Positions 15,966-25,374 of a stretch of DNA of 43,235 nt are shown here, one piece after another (within the stretch, counting starts at the first letter, position 1; the number at the start of each line of letters is the position of its first letter). Source of the stretch: Desulfosporosinus sp. BRH_c37 (GTDB lineage: Bacteria; Bacillota; Desulfitobacteriia; Desulfitobacteriales; Desulfitobacteriaceae); contig LOEW01000146.1 of NCBI GenBank assembly GCA_001516045.1, forward strand, positions 1 to 43,235. Reading direction: 5' to 3'. The notes under the pieces were generated by a model. The model was given only the letters and a program-made list of their open reading frames with translations. It did no database searches and had not been told where the DNA came from. A program made the position numbers and the translations under genes.

Positions 15966-17234
15966 TTAAATTACTTGCCACTTTAACGTACCATTTTCAG
16001 GTTTGGGGCCAAAAAGATAACTCCAATAATCGCCTACGTATTCAATATAAGTTGCTGTTTTGGTGTTTAATTCTTGAAAAGTATATGTTCGATTAATTGA
16101 TTCAGAGGGGAATAATGAACCAAAAAAACCACCTTGATTTGTAGACGAACCGTCAGAAAAATGTACAACAAAACAACCTTCGTTTATTTTCTGATCAATA
16201 GTTTCATTTTTTAAAGAGTAAGAAATTGTGGTTTTTGTAGAACTTACTAATTCAGTCTTAACAATTTCTTTAATAGTTATTGTTAATCCATCATGCGCTT
16301 TATAGTCTCTATTTAGTTCAAGATAACTTGGCGAAACCGTAACCGCAACTATCGTAAGTGTCAACACAACTTTTCCACTATACCCATCTACACTCCCTGA
16401 AAAAGTATATGTTCCTGCTTTACTTGTATCTACAGTTGAAGGGTTCCAGGTTACTGGTACTTGTTTCTTGCTATTATCACTCATTGTGGCTTCAACAGTT
16501 GATGGTAGCGAATATGAATCACCTTGATTAATGGTTTTATTAATATTAGAGACAGAGACTGGAGTTATAGGTGCAGTCACCGTAACTGTAGCCATGGCTT
16601 TAATCGTAGTTGACTCAGCAATTGTTCCACTTACTGTAAATGTTCCTGCACTAGCATATTTACTGGCTGTTGGAGTAACCCAAGTCACATTGACTGTTTT
16701 TGTTGTTCCATCACTCATGGTTACTGTAACTGTTGAAGGTAAAACTGGAGTTTTTCCTGCTATAGTAGTCACATTACTGGCATTTATACTCTTCACAGTT
16801 ACAGCCGTTCCAACTATAAAATTCATCCTAATATTACTTTTCAGAGCAGTCTGGGAAGATGCTGACGCAACATCCTTTAGAATATAAAGTATATAAGTCT
16901 CTCCAGATTTGTAATTTTTCGAGGGAGTAACCTGGATTGTTTTAGAATCTGCTGCTAGTCTCACAGTTACATCTTGCTTCTGACCATTACTATCGACAAC
17001 ATAGATATTTTGATATGTGATTGTGGATGCTGAAATAGGTGAATTAAATACAATTGACCAGACCTTGCTTTCTGGAACATCTTTTTTACTATCCCATTCT
17101 GTATAAGTCTGATCGGCGAAGACTGTTGTATTAACAGCCGCTAGAGTTGGTTGTTGTTCTGAAGCAAATGTTGGAACAATTGATAGGCATATTAGGGCTA
17201 GGGATAACGTGATTGTGGTTAATATTTTCCCCAT
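15966..17234 (-). CDS. Exported multi-domain Ig-like protein
   Basis: This 422-aa protein starts at 17234, where GGAGGAAACATTT precedes the ATG. The first 24 residues (GKILTTITLSLALICLS then VPTFASE) are a clear Sec signal peptide with an Ala-Ser cleavage region. A Big_5/SbsA-like Ig domain follows (VWSIVFNSPISAST ... NYKSGETYILYILKD). Two repeats related to each other then carry TVTMSDGTTKTVNVTW and VEATMSDNSKKQVPVTW (Big_4-like). A distinct C-terminal beta domain ends the protein. It has no sorting signal or membrane anchor. It is a monocistronic cargo gene, so lysogenic conversion or surface adhesion is a reasonable guess. Confidence 0.75.
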   Translation of the reverse strand: MGKILTTITLSLALICLSIVPTFASEQQPTLAAVNTTVFADQTYTEWDSKKDVPESKVWSIVFNSPISASTITYQNIYVVDSNGQKQDVTVRLAADSKTIQVTPSKNYKSGETYILYILKDVASASSQTALKSNIRMNFIVGTAVTVKSINASNVTTIAGKTPVLPSTVTVTMSDGTTKTVNVTWVTPTASKYASAGTFTVSGTIAESTTIKAMATVTVTAPITPVSVSNINKTINQGDSYSLPSTVEATMSDNSKKQVPVTWNPSTVDTSKAGTYTFSGSVDGYSGKVVLTLTIVAVTVSPSYLELNRDYKAHDGLTITIKEIVKTELVSSTKTTISYSLKNETIDQKINEGCFVVHFSDGSSTNQGGFFGSLFPSESINRTYTFQELNTKTATYIEYVGDYWSYLFGPKPENGTLKWQVI

Positions 17235-17514
17235 AAATGTTTCCTCCAATTCTACTTTTAACCAACTATTACTATATCACCTACAACAGACATTAATTTG
17301 TCGTAATTAGTAATTTGTAAAAAATATACTATAAAGATTGTATTCGTATCCTCAGTGACAGCAAAAGGATACCTCAATGCCGAAGTACCCCTAATGCTAT
17401 CAGCTTACAGACTATTGTCCGCAAGCTGAGACACCTATCCAGCCATGTTTACATTCCATCTATGCTCCAACCTATCCAAACCAAACTTTAGAATTCACAA
17501 TTATAAAATAATAT

Positions 17515-17850
17515 TTAAACATCTTCACAACCTTCAAATTCATTTAACTTCTTTAAAAACTTATACGCCTGACTAATTACATTACCTTCTTTGTCCATAA
17601 TCGAACATGAAAAATAATCATCAAAGTTAGTGCTTGGATGATTAGGAGGAACTAATTCTTTATCTGAGTGAGCATCGTAATGTTTAGTAGTCAATGCCTG
17701 TTTATTGTCATCCCTAGCTTTTTTGTTAAGATAAGTATTAAGAGAAATTGTAAATTGCTTATTTTTATAATCTAAATTTATTGCATCTATCTTAAAATAA
17801 GCAGTGGTTTCCAATCCTATATCTAATGTGATTTCTTTTTGTAAAGCCAT
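17515..17850 (-). CDS. Small protein paired with the tail-fibre-like gene
   Basis: This 111-aa protein follows GGAGGTAATT. It is beta-rich, with ITLDIGLETTAYFKIDAINL at the N-terminus and FDDYFSCSIMDKEGNVISQA near the end. Similar small proteins accompany Firmicute tail-fibre genes. It lies 9 bp downstream of the 753-aa gene and shares its transcript. The gap 17235-17514 shows only a weak hairpin near 17400-17430. Confidence 0.55.
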   Translation of the reverse strand: MALQKEITLDIGLETTAYFKIDAINLDYKNKQFTISLNTYLNKKARDDNKQALTTKHYDAHSDKELVPPNHPSTNFDDYFSCSIMDKEGNVISQAYKFLKKLNEFEGCEDV

Positions 17851-17859
17851 AATTACCTC

Positions 17860-20121
17860 CTATAATATGTCTGTCCAAGTCGTTCCGTTTGAACTTTGTT
17901 TTAATCTGCCAGTTGAATCATCAACTTTTAACATTCTATAATAACTCCCATTATCACTCCATATTTTTACATTATAAGTTACAAACCAACTTGACCATGT
18001 ATACCCAGCAACATTTAAAGCATACCCACTAGACCCTGGAACACCGTTTATTCCCAACGCTGCTGTATGATTAGCATTATCTATTCGGGCATTCCCATAA
18101 ACATCAAGTTTTGCTGTGGATAATGGACTAGATGTGCCGATACCAACGGTTCCTTCGATAATTGCTCCATTAGCTAAAGGAGAATAATTATAATAATAAT
18201 TACTTCCTATACTTAATCCACCCTCAACCCCTACGTATGCTTTTGATAAATCATATGCAGGGGTTGGTAATATTCCTCCAGAAGTAGAAAAACAATTGGG
18301 GCGTATTAAAAGCGGTGTACCTTGTGACATTTCTATCATTTCTTCATTAATCTGTAATCCTCGCATATATCCTCCGTTACAAGAATTACATATAATTCTG
18401 CCTACTTGATGGCTAGAGCTATAATATCCACTAGTAAATGCAGTAAAATTAAAATCTTGTGAGTTTACTGTACCATACAATGCCATATACCCATCATCTA
18501 ATACCGTATGATTGTTTGGGCCTAATGTTTTAAAACTTCCAGTAATATCAACATTACCAGTTGTAGCATCAACAGAAAATGTTCTTGTTCCTGCATTGTA
18601 ACCTGCAATACCATTAAATCCATTAATATTTCCCATTGCTACACCAGTAGGAACTCCACCTGACGATGTTCCTGAAAAAATCTTGGGAGTTACAATATAT
18701 TCCCCACCAACAAGAGTTTGTTGAGAATTCCAAGAAGATACCCAAGGTAATAAGTTTGCGTCTACACCGTTACTTCCTGGAGAACCTGCTGGGCCAACAA
18801 GATTAGCTTTTGATATGGCATCCAAATTATCCCATGTTATAACTGCACCAGAACCCATTGCTACATTAGTTCCAACAATTAATTCATCAGTTTTGATGTG
18901 ACTTGCGGATATTGTATTTGTTTGAATTGTTGATCCATTAATTACCCCTGTTAAAGTGTTAATTCCGTTATTCACCAAATCCAATAGATTAATGTTCCCC
19001 ACGGTTATTTTTGTGGTCGCAGCTAAACTATTGGCGACAATTTCTCCACTGGCTTTTATATCGACCAAGTTTAATTTACCGCTTGTATCTACAAAAAACT
19101 TTTTGATCCAATCAGTTCCATTTGTTGATGATTCAATAGAAATGCCCTCAGTAGCATTAAATTTAGACCTAATCTTATTATCACTTTTGGTGACTATCAA
19201 ACCCTCTGTAGGATTCATTATAATACCGTTATTTACTATCCCTGGAACATTTCTAGATGTTATTTCAAAGCAGCTATTATTTAATTTTATACCTCTTGTA
19301 TCTTGACCATTATCATTTCTGTATCTTCCAATTTCAGCAATTATTAAATCGCTATATAGGCTCGGATCTCTTGCTATTACATCTTTTGATAATTCACTAT
19401 CGTATACCTTTATTCCATCAAACTCGCCTTGTTGGGCTATGATATTAATTCCATATTGTGCCTTAATATTATCAGGAATATTATTTATTATTCTTGAATC
19501 TCTAATAGGGTAATTGTGTCTTTTGACTATTTCTCCGTGTTTCATCTCATATAGCGTGAGTGTACCACCACATTTTTCATCAGCAACAGCTTCATACATG
19601 TGCTTATAGACATTAACTAAATCCATATTCCTTACAAATTGTCTATAAACAAGTTTAGCCTCATCAATATGGATTCCTCCAAAAAAATTCATTAAGATTC
19701 CTTTTTGAGATTCTACCCTTACAATTTCAAAATCCTTATAATTTGCAATATGATATGCAACATTCTTACCGTCCTCATAGGTCATAACACATAATTCAAG
19801 GAAATATTGGTCGTCTCCTTTGCTCACAAATTTAATCCCCATTGACCTTGCAATTTGCTCAGCATTTTGGGTTATGTACTTTGCGATGTCTCTCAATCGC
19901 TCAATTGATCTATTTGGATATTCTTTGAATTTTTTTAACGCTAAAGATCCAGCCCATTCTACACCACCAACAGTAATTATTTTATTATCAACAACATGGA
20001 TTTTCTGAATATTGTCATGCCACCTATAATGTGTTTTACCATTGTCAACGCTAACGCACACCCGGCTATCTGCCCCTGCTATAGCGTAATCTTCAGTAAA
20101 ATTAAATATATATAAACTCAT
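17860..20121 (-). CDS. Tail-fibre-like protein with Ntn-hydrolase-like N-terminal domain
   Basis: This 753-aa protein follows GAGAAGGAGAAGAATCTAAT. Residues 1-230 resemble a proteasome-beta/HslV-type Ntn fold: YAIAGADSRVCVS, then KIHVVDNKIITVGGVEWAGS, typical of strands S1-S2 and the GG turn. An N-terminal Thr nucleophile is not at position 1 or 2. Residues about 300-440 are fibre-shaft-like (GLIVTKSDNKIRSKFNATEG, LVDIKASGEIVANSLAATTK). A short collagen-like GPAGSPGSNG follows. The Gly/Ser/Asn-rich C-terminal region ends in an AKLDVYGNARI block typical of fibre tips. It should bind cell surfaces. It is the only tail-type protein I can find. Confidence 0.7.
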   Translation of the reverse strand: MSLYIFNFTEDYAIAGADSRVCVSVDNGKTHYRWHDNIQKIHVVDNKIITVGGVEWAGSLALKKFKEYPNRSIERLRDIAKYITQNAEQIARSMGIKFVSKGDDQYFLELCVMTYEDGKNVAYHIANYKDFEIVRVESQKGILMNFFGGIHIDEAKLVYRQFVRNMDLVNVYKHMYEAVADEKCGGTLTLYEMKHGEIVKRHNYPIRDSRIINNIPDNIKAQYGINIIAQQGEFDGIKVYDSELSKDVIARDPSLYSDLIIAEIGRYRNDNGQDTRGIKLNNSCFEITSRNVPGIVNNGIIMNPTEGLIVTKSDNKIRSKFNATEGISIESSTNGTDWIKKFFVDTSGKLNLVDIKASGEIVANSLAATTKITVGNINLLDLVNNGINTLTGVINGSTIQTNTISASHIKTDELIVGTNVAMGSGAVITWDNLDAISKANLVGPAGSPGSNGVDANLLPWVSSWNSQQTLVGGEYIVTPKIFSGTSSGGVPTGVAMGNINGFNGIAGYNAGTRTFSVDATTGNVDITGSFKTLGPNNHTVLDDGYMALYGTVNSQDFNFTAFTSGYYSSSHQVGRIICNSCNGGYMRGLQINEEMIEMSQGTPLLIRPNCFSTSGGILPTPAYDLSKAYVGVEGGLSIGSNYYYNYSPLANGAIIEGTVGIGTSSPLSTAKLDVYGNARIDNANHTAALGINGVPGSSGYALNVAGYTWSSWFVTYNVKIWSDNGSYYRMLKVDDSTGRLKQSSNGTTWTDIL

Positions 20122-20177
20122 AGATTAGATTCTTCTCCTTCTCAAACTTATTATTATTTTTCCGCTCTATAATACAA

Positions 20178-20208
20178 AAAGCACCCTTATTATAATTAAA
20201 GAGTGCTT
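20178..20208 (-). terminator. Terminator upstream of the fibre gene
   Basis: Minus strand AGCACTCTTTAAT and ATAAGGGTGCTTTTTG form a hairpin followed by five T. It ends the transcript coming from the winged-helix genes and isolates the fibre unit. The rest of 20122-20299 is AT-rich without a gene. Confidence 0.7.
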
Positions 20209-20299
20209 CAGACATATTGGAATATAATTTAAACTATATTAAACGATAAATTAAATATGGGCTAAAATGGAAATGAGTCCCGAAGGATCACTGTAATTT

Positions 20300-20542
20300 T
20301 TATCTAATATCCCAATAAGCACTTCTACCATCCGGAGATAATGTTACCTTCTCTTTATATCCAGTAGAATCAATAAATACCCAATCACTGTCCATAAACT
20401 TATATATGGCTTGTTTAACATGATTAGTATTTACTCCACTTTCTTTTGATATTTGCTCAGTAGTCAAATATTCATCTTCGTGCTTTCCTAATACTACTAA
20501 TACTTTCTTTTGAGTAGGTAATAATTTATCTGATTCTAACAC
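20300..20542 (-). CDS. Small winged-helix protein
   Basis: This is an 80-aa protein. I choose the GTG at 20542 because AAAGGATGATATT precedes it; a longer TTG frame to 20569 is open. LPTQKKVLVVLGKHEDEYLT followed by EQISKESGVNTNHVKQAIYK is a winged-helix DNA-binding fold, and the C-terminal YKEKVTLSPDGRSAYWDI forms the wing. It is probably a regulator of element genes. It directly follows another winged-helix-like gene. Confidence 0.65.
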   Translation of the reverse strand: MLESDKLLPTQKKVLVVLGKHEDEYLTTEQISKESGVNTNHVKQAIYKFMDSDWVFIDSTGYKEKVTLSPDGRSAYWDIR

Positions 20543-20579
20543 AATATCATCCTTTCCATTTATCAACAACTCGAATAAA

Positions 20580-21089
20580 CTAAAGACCTATTATAGACTT
20601 AAAATATTCGACCATTAAAGGTATTCCAACCTCTTTGCTTATGCCTAGACCCTTAATAAGAATATCCCTAGCTTTATTATCATTTTTACTATTTAAAGCA
20701 TCAGTCAATTGCGTCATAAGTTCAGTTTCTTTTTGCTGCTCTACGAGAGACAAATTCGCAATTTGTAGAAGCGATTCCAATAATTCTCTTTGCCTTTCAT
20801 TGACCTCGACTAACTTAGATAAATCTGATTGGGTGTTTACTTTAATAAATCCATTTTCTACATACTCAATACCCTTTTCAGTTATATAGTATAAATTCTT
20901 CCCTTTGACCATTTTTTCTACGATAAGCTCAGTGATATATACCTTAAGTTCCCTATGGTTCAAGTCAAAGCCAGCAATGCGCCGAATATCGGAAGCATTA
21001 ATAGAACCATTTCCATCTGCTCTACTATAATAAAGTGCATTTAGTATCTGATCCTTATATTGTTTATGATTTGTTAGTATTTCTTCCAT
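20580..21089 (-). CDS. Winged-helix-like protein with helical C-terminus
   Basis: This is a 169-aa protein. The ATG at 21089 lies 9 nt after the AAAGGGGGG site, which decides the start. Residues 10-80 look like a winged helix (INASDIRRIAGFDLNHRELK, then YYITEKGIEYVENGF). Residues 85-130 are a coiled helix (NERQRELLESLLQIANLSLV), and the C-terminus is amphipathic. It could be an oligomeric regulator or a replication accessory protein, since it follows a helicase gene. Confidence 0.6.
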   Translation of the reverse strand: MEEILTNHKQYKDQILNALYYSRADGNGSINASDIRRIAGFDLNHRELKVYITELIVEKMVKGKNLYYITEKGIEYVENGFIKVNTQSDLSKLVEVNERQRELLESLLQIANLSLVEQQKETELMTQLTDALNSKNDNKARDILIKGLGISKEVGIPLMVEYFKSIIGL

Positions 21090-21211
21090 GACAAACATCC
21101 CCCCTTTCACCAATAACTTCGGCAAAAGGAAAGATTATCCTGCTTTGATAGAAAACTGCTGGAATACCTTCCATAAGCTGATACAACCTATCCAGACACA
21201 TTAATACCCTT

Positions 21212-22816
21212 CTATGCTGCATTCTTATATTGCTTCAAGATAACCTTAATTTTCCATTGACTGAAATACCTATGAACATCCCATTTATTTTCCACTGTTC
21301 CATATTTAACTGCTCGTATTTGTGCCGGAGATGCAGGATCTTGTTTCCACTCCCCATCCTTCCTCATAAAGGAAGTAATCTTTCGAACATCTGATTCGAC
21401 ATAAGCGATCATATCAAGAACACTGAAACTTGAATTAACCAACTCAATAGAATTGTTATCCTTTGTGGTGTTAATCTCCATGACTTTGAACATGTTGGCA
21501 ACTCTTGCAATTACATAATGGTAATCGCTTGAAGTGCTTAATGCCCATAGATTCTTATTGATTGACCACCAATCATAGTAGCCAGTGGCCTCTATTGCAT
21601 TTCCTATCGAAGCATTGAATAATTCTATCTCTTGTGCAATTAATTCTTGTTTTTGAAGGTATGCTAGTTCCTTGGCCTCTTGTTCAGCAAGCTTAATTGC
21701 AATCTCTTCTTCTGCTCTTTCTTGCGCTTCCTTCAGAGTTTCTCCATTCTGAATATCCACGCCAAAAACATCACTCAAATCTAAAATATCATGTTTTAGA
21801 ATGGAATCCTTCATATCTAATATTAAACAATCTTCCTTTCCTGGATGTGTCCTCATTGGTCTCCCAATCATTTGAATATACTTGATCTTGCTCTTTGTAG
21901 GTGAGGCCAACAAAATACATGATAATGCAGGAAAGTCAAAACCAGTTGTCAAAATATTACAGTTTGTTAAAATAGGAAATAAACCGTTAGCGAAATCCTC
22001 CAGCATTTGAACCCTATCATCCTTATCTGTCTTTGAATTTATTGTCCGGCAATCAATTCCCTGAGCAATAAACTCATCCATAATATTGTTGCTATGTTCA
22101 ATTCCTGCCGTAAAAATAACTGTATGTTTTCTATCTGAGGCATACTTCCTCCAGGCATCCACTATTTGCAGATTTCTTTCTGGAGTGTCGATGGTATCCT
22201 CAAGATCCTTTTGATTGAACTCCCCTGCTACACTTTTTACTCCGCTGATATTGACTCCTGTTTTAATTTGAAATGCCTTTGGAGGACACAAATAATCCAA
22301 TTCAATCATCTCTAGGATACTTCGACTAAAATGCACTTTATCAAAGATATCTTCTAATTTTTTACTGTATGGAGTTGCGGTAAACGCCGCTATCTTCACA
22401 TTACTATTCAACTTACTGAGAATCAATTTGATTTGATCGACTGCTTGGTGCGCTTCATCTATGAAAATATATTCAAATTCTGAATCAGCTAGCATCTTTT
22501 CTAATCTAGTGGACTTCTTATGACTTAAGCTTTGTCTCGTGCTCACCAAAATTCTATGATCGAACTCATTTAATCCTGCTTGGACTGAACCAACATCACA
22601 ATTTGGATCTAATTTAAGTAATTTTTCTATTGCTTGTTTTCGAAGCTCTGTACTCGGAACCAGTATTAGGACTTTAGAATCTGAATTATTTGCGACAGTT
22701 GCAAAAATACAGGTCTTACCAGTTCCACAAGGCAAACAAATTAATCTATTTTCTCCTTCTTCCATTGACTCAATTATTTCTACAGCTTCACGCTGATAAT
22801 CTCTAAGTTCAAACAT
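21212..22816 (-). CDS. SF2 DEAH-box helicase (RadD/SSL2-like)
   Basis: This 534-aa protein follows AAGAGGAGTTAAAATAG. Residues 1-10 (FELRDYQREA) are a Q-motif-like start. CGTGKT at about 30-35 is Walker A, DEAH at 120-123 is motif II, and AAFTATPYSKK is motif III. FTAGIEHS and the later QMIGRPMRTHPG at about 330-345 are motifs IV to VI. The C-terminal 190 residues are a coiled stretch plus an unassigned domain. It is an ATP-dependent DNA translocase that probably serves element replication. A second, unrelated helicase lies about 0.9 kb upstream. Confidence 0.85.
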   Translation of the reverse strand: MFELRDYQREAVEIIESMEEGENRLICLPCGTGKTCIFATVANNSDSKVLILVPSTELRKQAIEKLLKLDPNCDVGSVQAGLNEFDHRILVSTRQSLSHKKSTRLEKMLADSEFEYIFIDEAHQAVDQIKLILSKLNSNVKIAAFTATPYSKKLEDIFDKVHFSRSILEMIELDYLCPPKAFQIKTGVNISGVKSVAGEFNQKDLEDTIDTPERNLQIVDAWRKYASDRKHTVIFTAGIEHSNNIMDEFIAQGIDCRTINSKTDKDDRVQMLEDFANGLFPILTNCNILTTGFDFPALSCILLASPTKSKIKYIQMIGRPMRTHPGKEDCLILDMKDSILKHDILDLSDVFGVDIQNGETLKEAQERAEEEIAIKLAEQEAKELAYLQKQELIAQEIELFNASIGNAIEATGYYDWWSINKNLWALSTSSDYHYVIARVANMFKVMEINTTKDNNSIELVNSSFSVLDMIAYVESDVRKITSFMRKDGEWKQDPASPAQIRAVKYGTVENKWDVHRYFSQWKIKVILKQYKNAA

Positions 22817-22837
22817 CTATTTTAACTCCTCTTATTA

Positions 22838-23044
22838 TTAATTAAATTGTTCCCTGCATGAATCTCCATCCCATGCAATGATCTGTGCGCCAATACGATA
22901 ATTGCTCTCGAACTCCAGGTAAACTTCATTCAAATCAAGAGCTTCTGCTTCTCCATTAGCAAGGTTCAAAAGGCGTAAAACTCCATCCTCTTCATAAACT
23001 CTGAATTTTGCCTTCATAGTAACTGATCTATCTTCAACGCTCAT
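22838..23044 (-). CDS. Small hypothetical protein upstream of the helicase
   Basis: This 68-aa protein starts at 23044 after AAAGAGGTATAAAT. A longer frame to 23110 has no such site. It reads MSVEDRSVTMKAKFRVYEED and then GAQIIAWDGDSCREQF, an all-beta look. It lies 21 bp before the helicase gene and is co-transcribed with it. No family is recognised. Confidence 0.6.
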   Translation of the reverse strand: MSVEDRSVTMKAKFRVYEEDGVLRLLNLANGEAEALDLNEVYLEFESNYRIGAQIIAWDGDSCREQFN

Positions 23045-23109
23045 ATTTATACCTCTTTCATTGTTTGTTGGATTGAACGCATATTCAATGCACAGTACCC
23101 TCATCCTCA

Positions 23110-23706
23110 TTTGGCAATATGTCCCTTACCCATAAACAAAGGAAAACGAGGCGAGCAATTCTGTACATCGGGTATACGTTCAGATCCAATTAGTATTATT
23201 CTCCTTAAATTGAGAATCAAAAAAGAAGCACAAATTTTGTACTCCTGATTTAATCCATATTGATCCCGAAGAGACCTAAGATAAAAAGTTTTGTTTTTAG
23301 TTTTTTGTTCGGGGCAAGCCCTCCAAAAAATAAAACCCCAAAACATTTTTATTTAATTGATAATATTCAAGTAGGTGGGTATCGCAGCGATAGCAAGATA
23401 CTCATCCTGCTTGACCTCGCGGGTAGCGCCCTGTATTCCTATCCATTAAAAAGATATTTCACAATAAACATTAGTCAAAGGAGAACGGGAACAATTTGAA
23501 TTTGCTAAGTTTGGACTCCCCTCTCGGGTCGCCAAACCAAGCAAATATCAAAATTGATTCCTTGCATTTCGGCACCGTGCCGAAATAGCATATATTTTTT
23601 GAATCTCTTTTTTGTTTCTTTTGAATTAATTAGTAAAAAATGTACACTTTTTCCTTCGTATCTATATATAGATAGAAGGGAAAATCTGTACATTTTTCTT
23701 CAATTA
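23110..23706. other. Gene-free segment between helicases, rich in dyads
   Basis: I find no supported gene in this stretch. Several strong symmetric elements occur: TATCGC-A-GCGATA (23380-23392), a hairpin closed by GTTTGG/CCAAAC with a GC-rich interior (23509-23537), and ATTTCGGCAC-C-GTGCCGAAAT (23566-23586). Local GC is above that of its neighbours. Flanked by two replication-type helicases, it could be an origin, a control RNA or an assembly of operators. None of these is proven. Confidence 0.5.
23641..23692 (-). terminator. Terminator of the second helicase gene
   Basis: Minus strand TGTACA ... ATCTATATATAGAT ... TGTACA forms a long hairpin (TTTTCCCTTC pairing with GAAGGAAAAA, small bulges) followed by TTTTTT. 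It starts 15 bp past the helicase stop codon. Confidence 0.7.
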
Positions 23707-25374
23707 TTATCTATTTATTTTTTTGTCAGTTATTATCCAATATGTTTTATTGAAATTAATTGATTTTTTGGATCTTTCTCTTCGAGATTTTATTTCGAAA
23801 TCTAAATTATTATCCTCAAACAAAGAATTGATGGTTTTCATTCCACAGCTTCCATGATCTTCTTTAGGAGGACTAAATAATTGACCTAATAATAGCTGTA
23901 TGAAATCATCTTTTCCATACCCATTCTCTTCTTCAACTTCTACAAATAATTTTTTATCCCTTAAATTTTCTACTATGTCTCTAAGGGTTATTGCATCATA
24001 GGTATCCTCTAGCTTACTTGTGGTTGAATAATCAATTTCTAATTCTTGGCACACTTTAAAATCAAAACCACTTTCTTTCATATTTTCGGCTGCTTCAACA
24101 TCCTTATTCAATTTGAAGTAAACAACATCATTCAAACATGCTTCAATTTCCTTATCGGATGATCTGTAATAAACAGCAGTATTCTTTTCCTTGCGCCCAT
24201 ATTTTTTAACATATTCTAATCCACCATATTCAACCAAATAGTTTGCCTTATTTAATTTACCATTAAACTTATTTAACGTTAATTTCAAACTTTGCTTACC
24301 CCTATTTTTTATGTAGACTGTTATTTTATCATTTTGATGCATAACTCTCTTTCTTCCTAGGCATTGGATCAAAGTGTCCAAATCGAAATAATCGACAATC
24401 ATATGTTTGAGAGAAACATCTTCAATTGATACTCCGCAATCTAAAACTGAAGTGGTACATAATACTTGGCAATCAAATTTCTTTTCTGTAATTATCTGCT
24501 CTTGAATAATTTCGTTTGAATACTTTTTATATGTTCTATTGTGTTTGCTACAAATAAATTCTGCCTTGTCAAAAAGGTCATTACTTGCTTGATATGCCTT
24601 CTCCGCGCCACAGAAATACATTACTTTTTCATCTGGTGGTAACTCCAATAGCATTTTCATGAGTGCTTTATCATCTTCATAAAAGCAAACATTTTCGATG
24701 TATTCATTAGTTCTCTTCATGGAATAAACAATCAATTCTTGTTTTCTATTAACTTCAAGGTATTCTCTAATATGTTTGCTAGTGGCTGAAAGCATAATCT
24801 TTATCGAATCAGTGGCATTAATTAGCCAATTAATACTTAAATCCGTATTTTCATTAACATAAACATCTCCGAAAACATAATGAATTTCATCTGCAACGAT
24901 TATGTCATAGTGGTCTTTTGGTTCTTTGCCATATGACAATAAAGTTTCCAAATATTGATAATTCTTTATGGTTATTATATCTTGTCTTTTATTTTCTTCG
25001 ACAGCTACCACAAATTGACTTTTTAATAAATCCCTATTTGTTAGAAACAAAATACTCAATTTTCTCTTTTTGCAATGATAGTAAAGAGGATTAATAATAA
25101 ACCATGTTTTTCCCGAATCCGTTTGGGCATCAAATAGGATATTATCTCCGTCTTCCCAACTCTCAATATTTTCATTTGTTACTAAATGACTAATACGTGG
25201 TTTTACCCATTCGGGAATTACTGGATCTGGCGGTGGTTTATTATTTATATCTTCAACTAGGACATTGAAGCACTGAAAATCTATTTGTATATCTTGAAGC
25301 AAATTATTATCAATACTATTCTCGACTTTCACAAAATTCTCATCTTCTTCCTTCTGCCGGAGGAGGGTTTGCAA
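23707..25374 (-). CDS. SF2 DEIH-box helicase with C-terminal basic domain
   Basis: Up to 555 aa. The TTG at 25374 has a ribosome site too close to it, and a GTG 15 codons in is an alternative, so the start is uncertain. Walker A is AQTDSGKT (83-90), motif II is ADEIHY (161-166) and motif III is LSATSKH. Motif VI is IQCLGRKRV. The last 45 residues (GSCGMKTINSLFEDNNLDFE, then RRERSKKSINFNKTYWII) look like a small DNA-binding domain, as in helicases tied to clostridial plasmid or phage replication. It likely opens DNA during element replication. Confidence 0.8.
   Translation of the reverse strand: MQTLLRQKEEDENFVKVENSIDNNLLQDIQIDFQCFNVLVEDINNKPPPDPVIPEWVKPRISHLVTNENIESWEDGDNILFDAQTDSGKTWFIINPLYYHCKKRKLSILFLTNRDLLKSQFVVAVEENKRQDIITIKNYQYLETLLSYGKEPKDHYDIIVADEIHYVFGDVYVNENTDLSINWLINATDSIKIMLSATSKHIREYLEVNRKQELIVYSMKRTNEYIENVCFYEDDKALMKMLLELPPDEKVMYFCGAEKAYQASNDLFDKAEFICSKHNRTYKKYSNEIIQEQIITEKKFDCQVLCTTSVLDCGVSIEDVSLKHMIVDYFDLDTLIQCLGRKRVMHQNDKITVYIKNRGKQSLKLTLNKFNGKLNKANYLVEYGGLEYVKKYGRKEKNTAVYYRSSDKEIEACLNDVVYFKLNKDVEAAENMKESGFDFKVCQELEIDYSTTSKLEDTYDAITLRDIVENLRDKKLFVEVEEENGYGKDDFIQLLLGQLFSPPKEDHGSCGMKTINSLFEDNNLDFEIKSRRERSKKSINFNKTYWIITDKKINR

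Noticed and set aside
23107..23346. 79-aa minus-strand frame and an overlapping plus-strand frame
   Set aside because: No ribosome site, odd composition and a location in the dyad-rich non-coding block. The neighbouring 62-aa frame at 23505-23693 crosses the helicase terminator.
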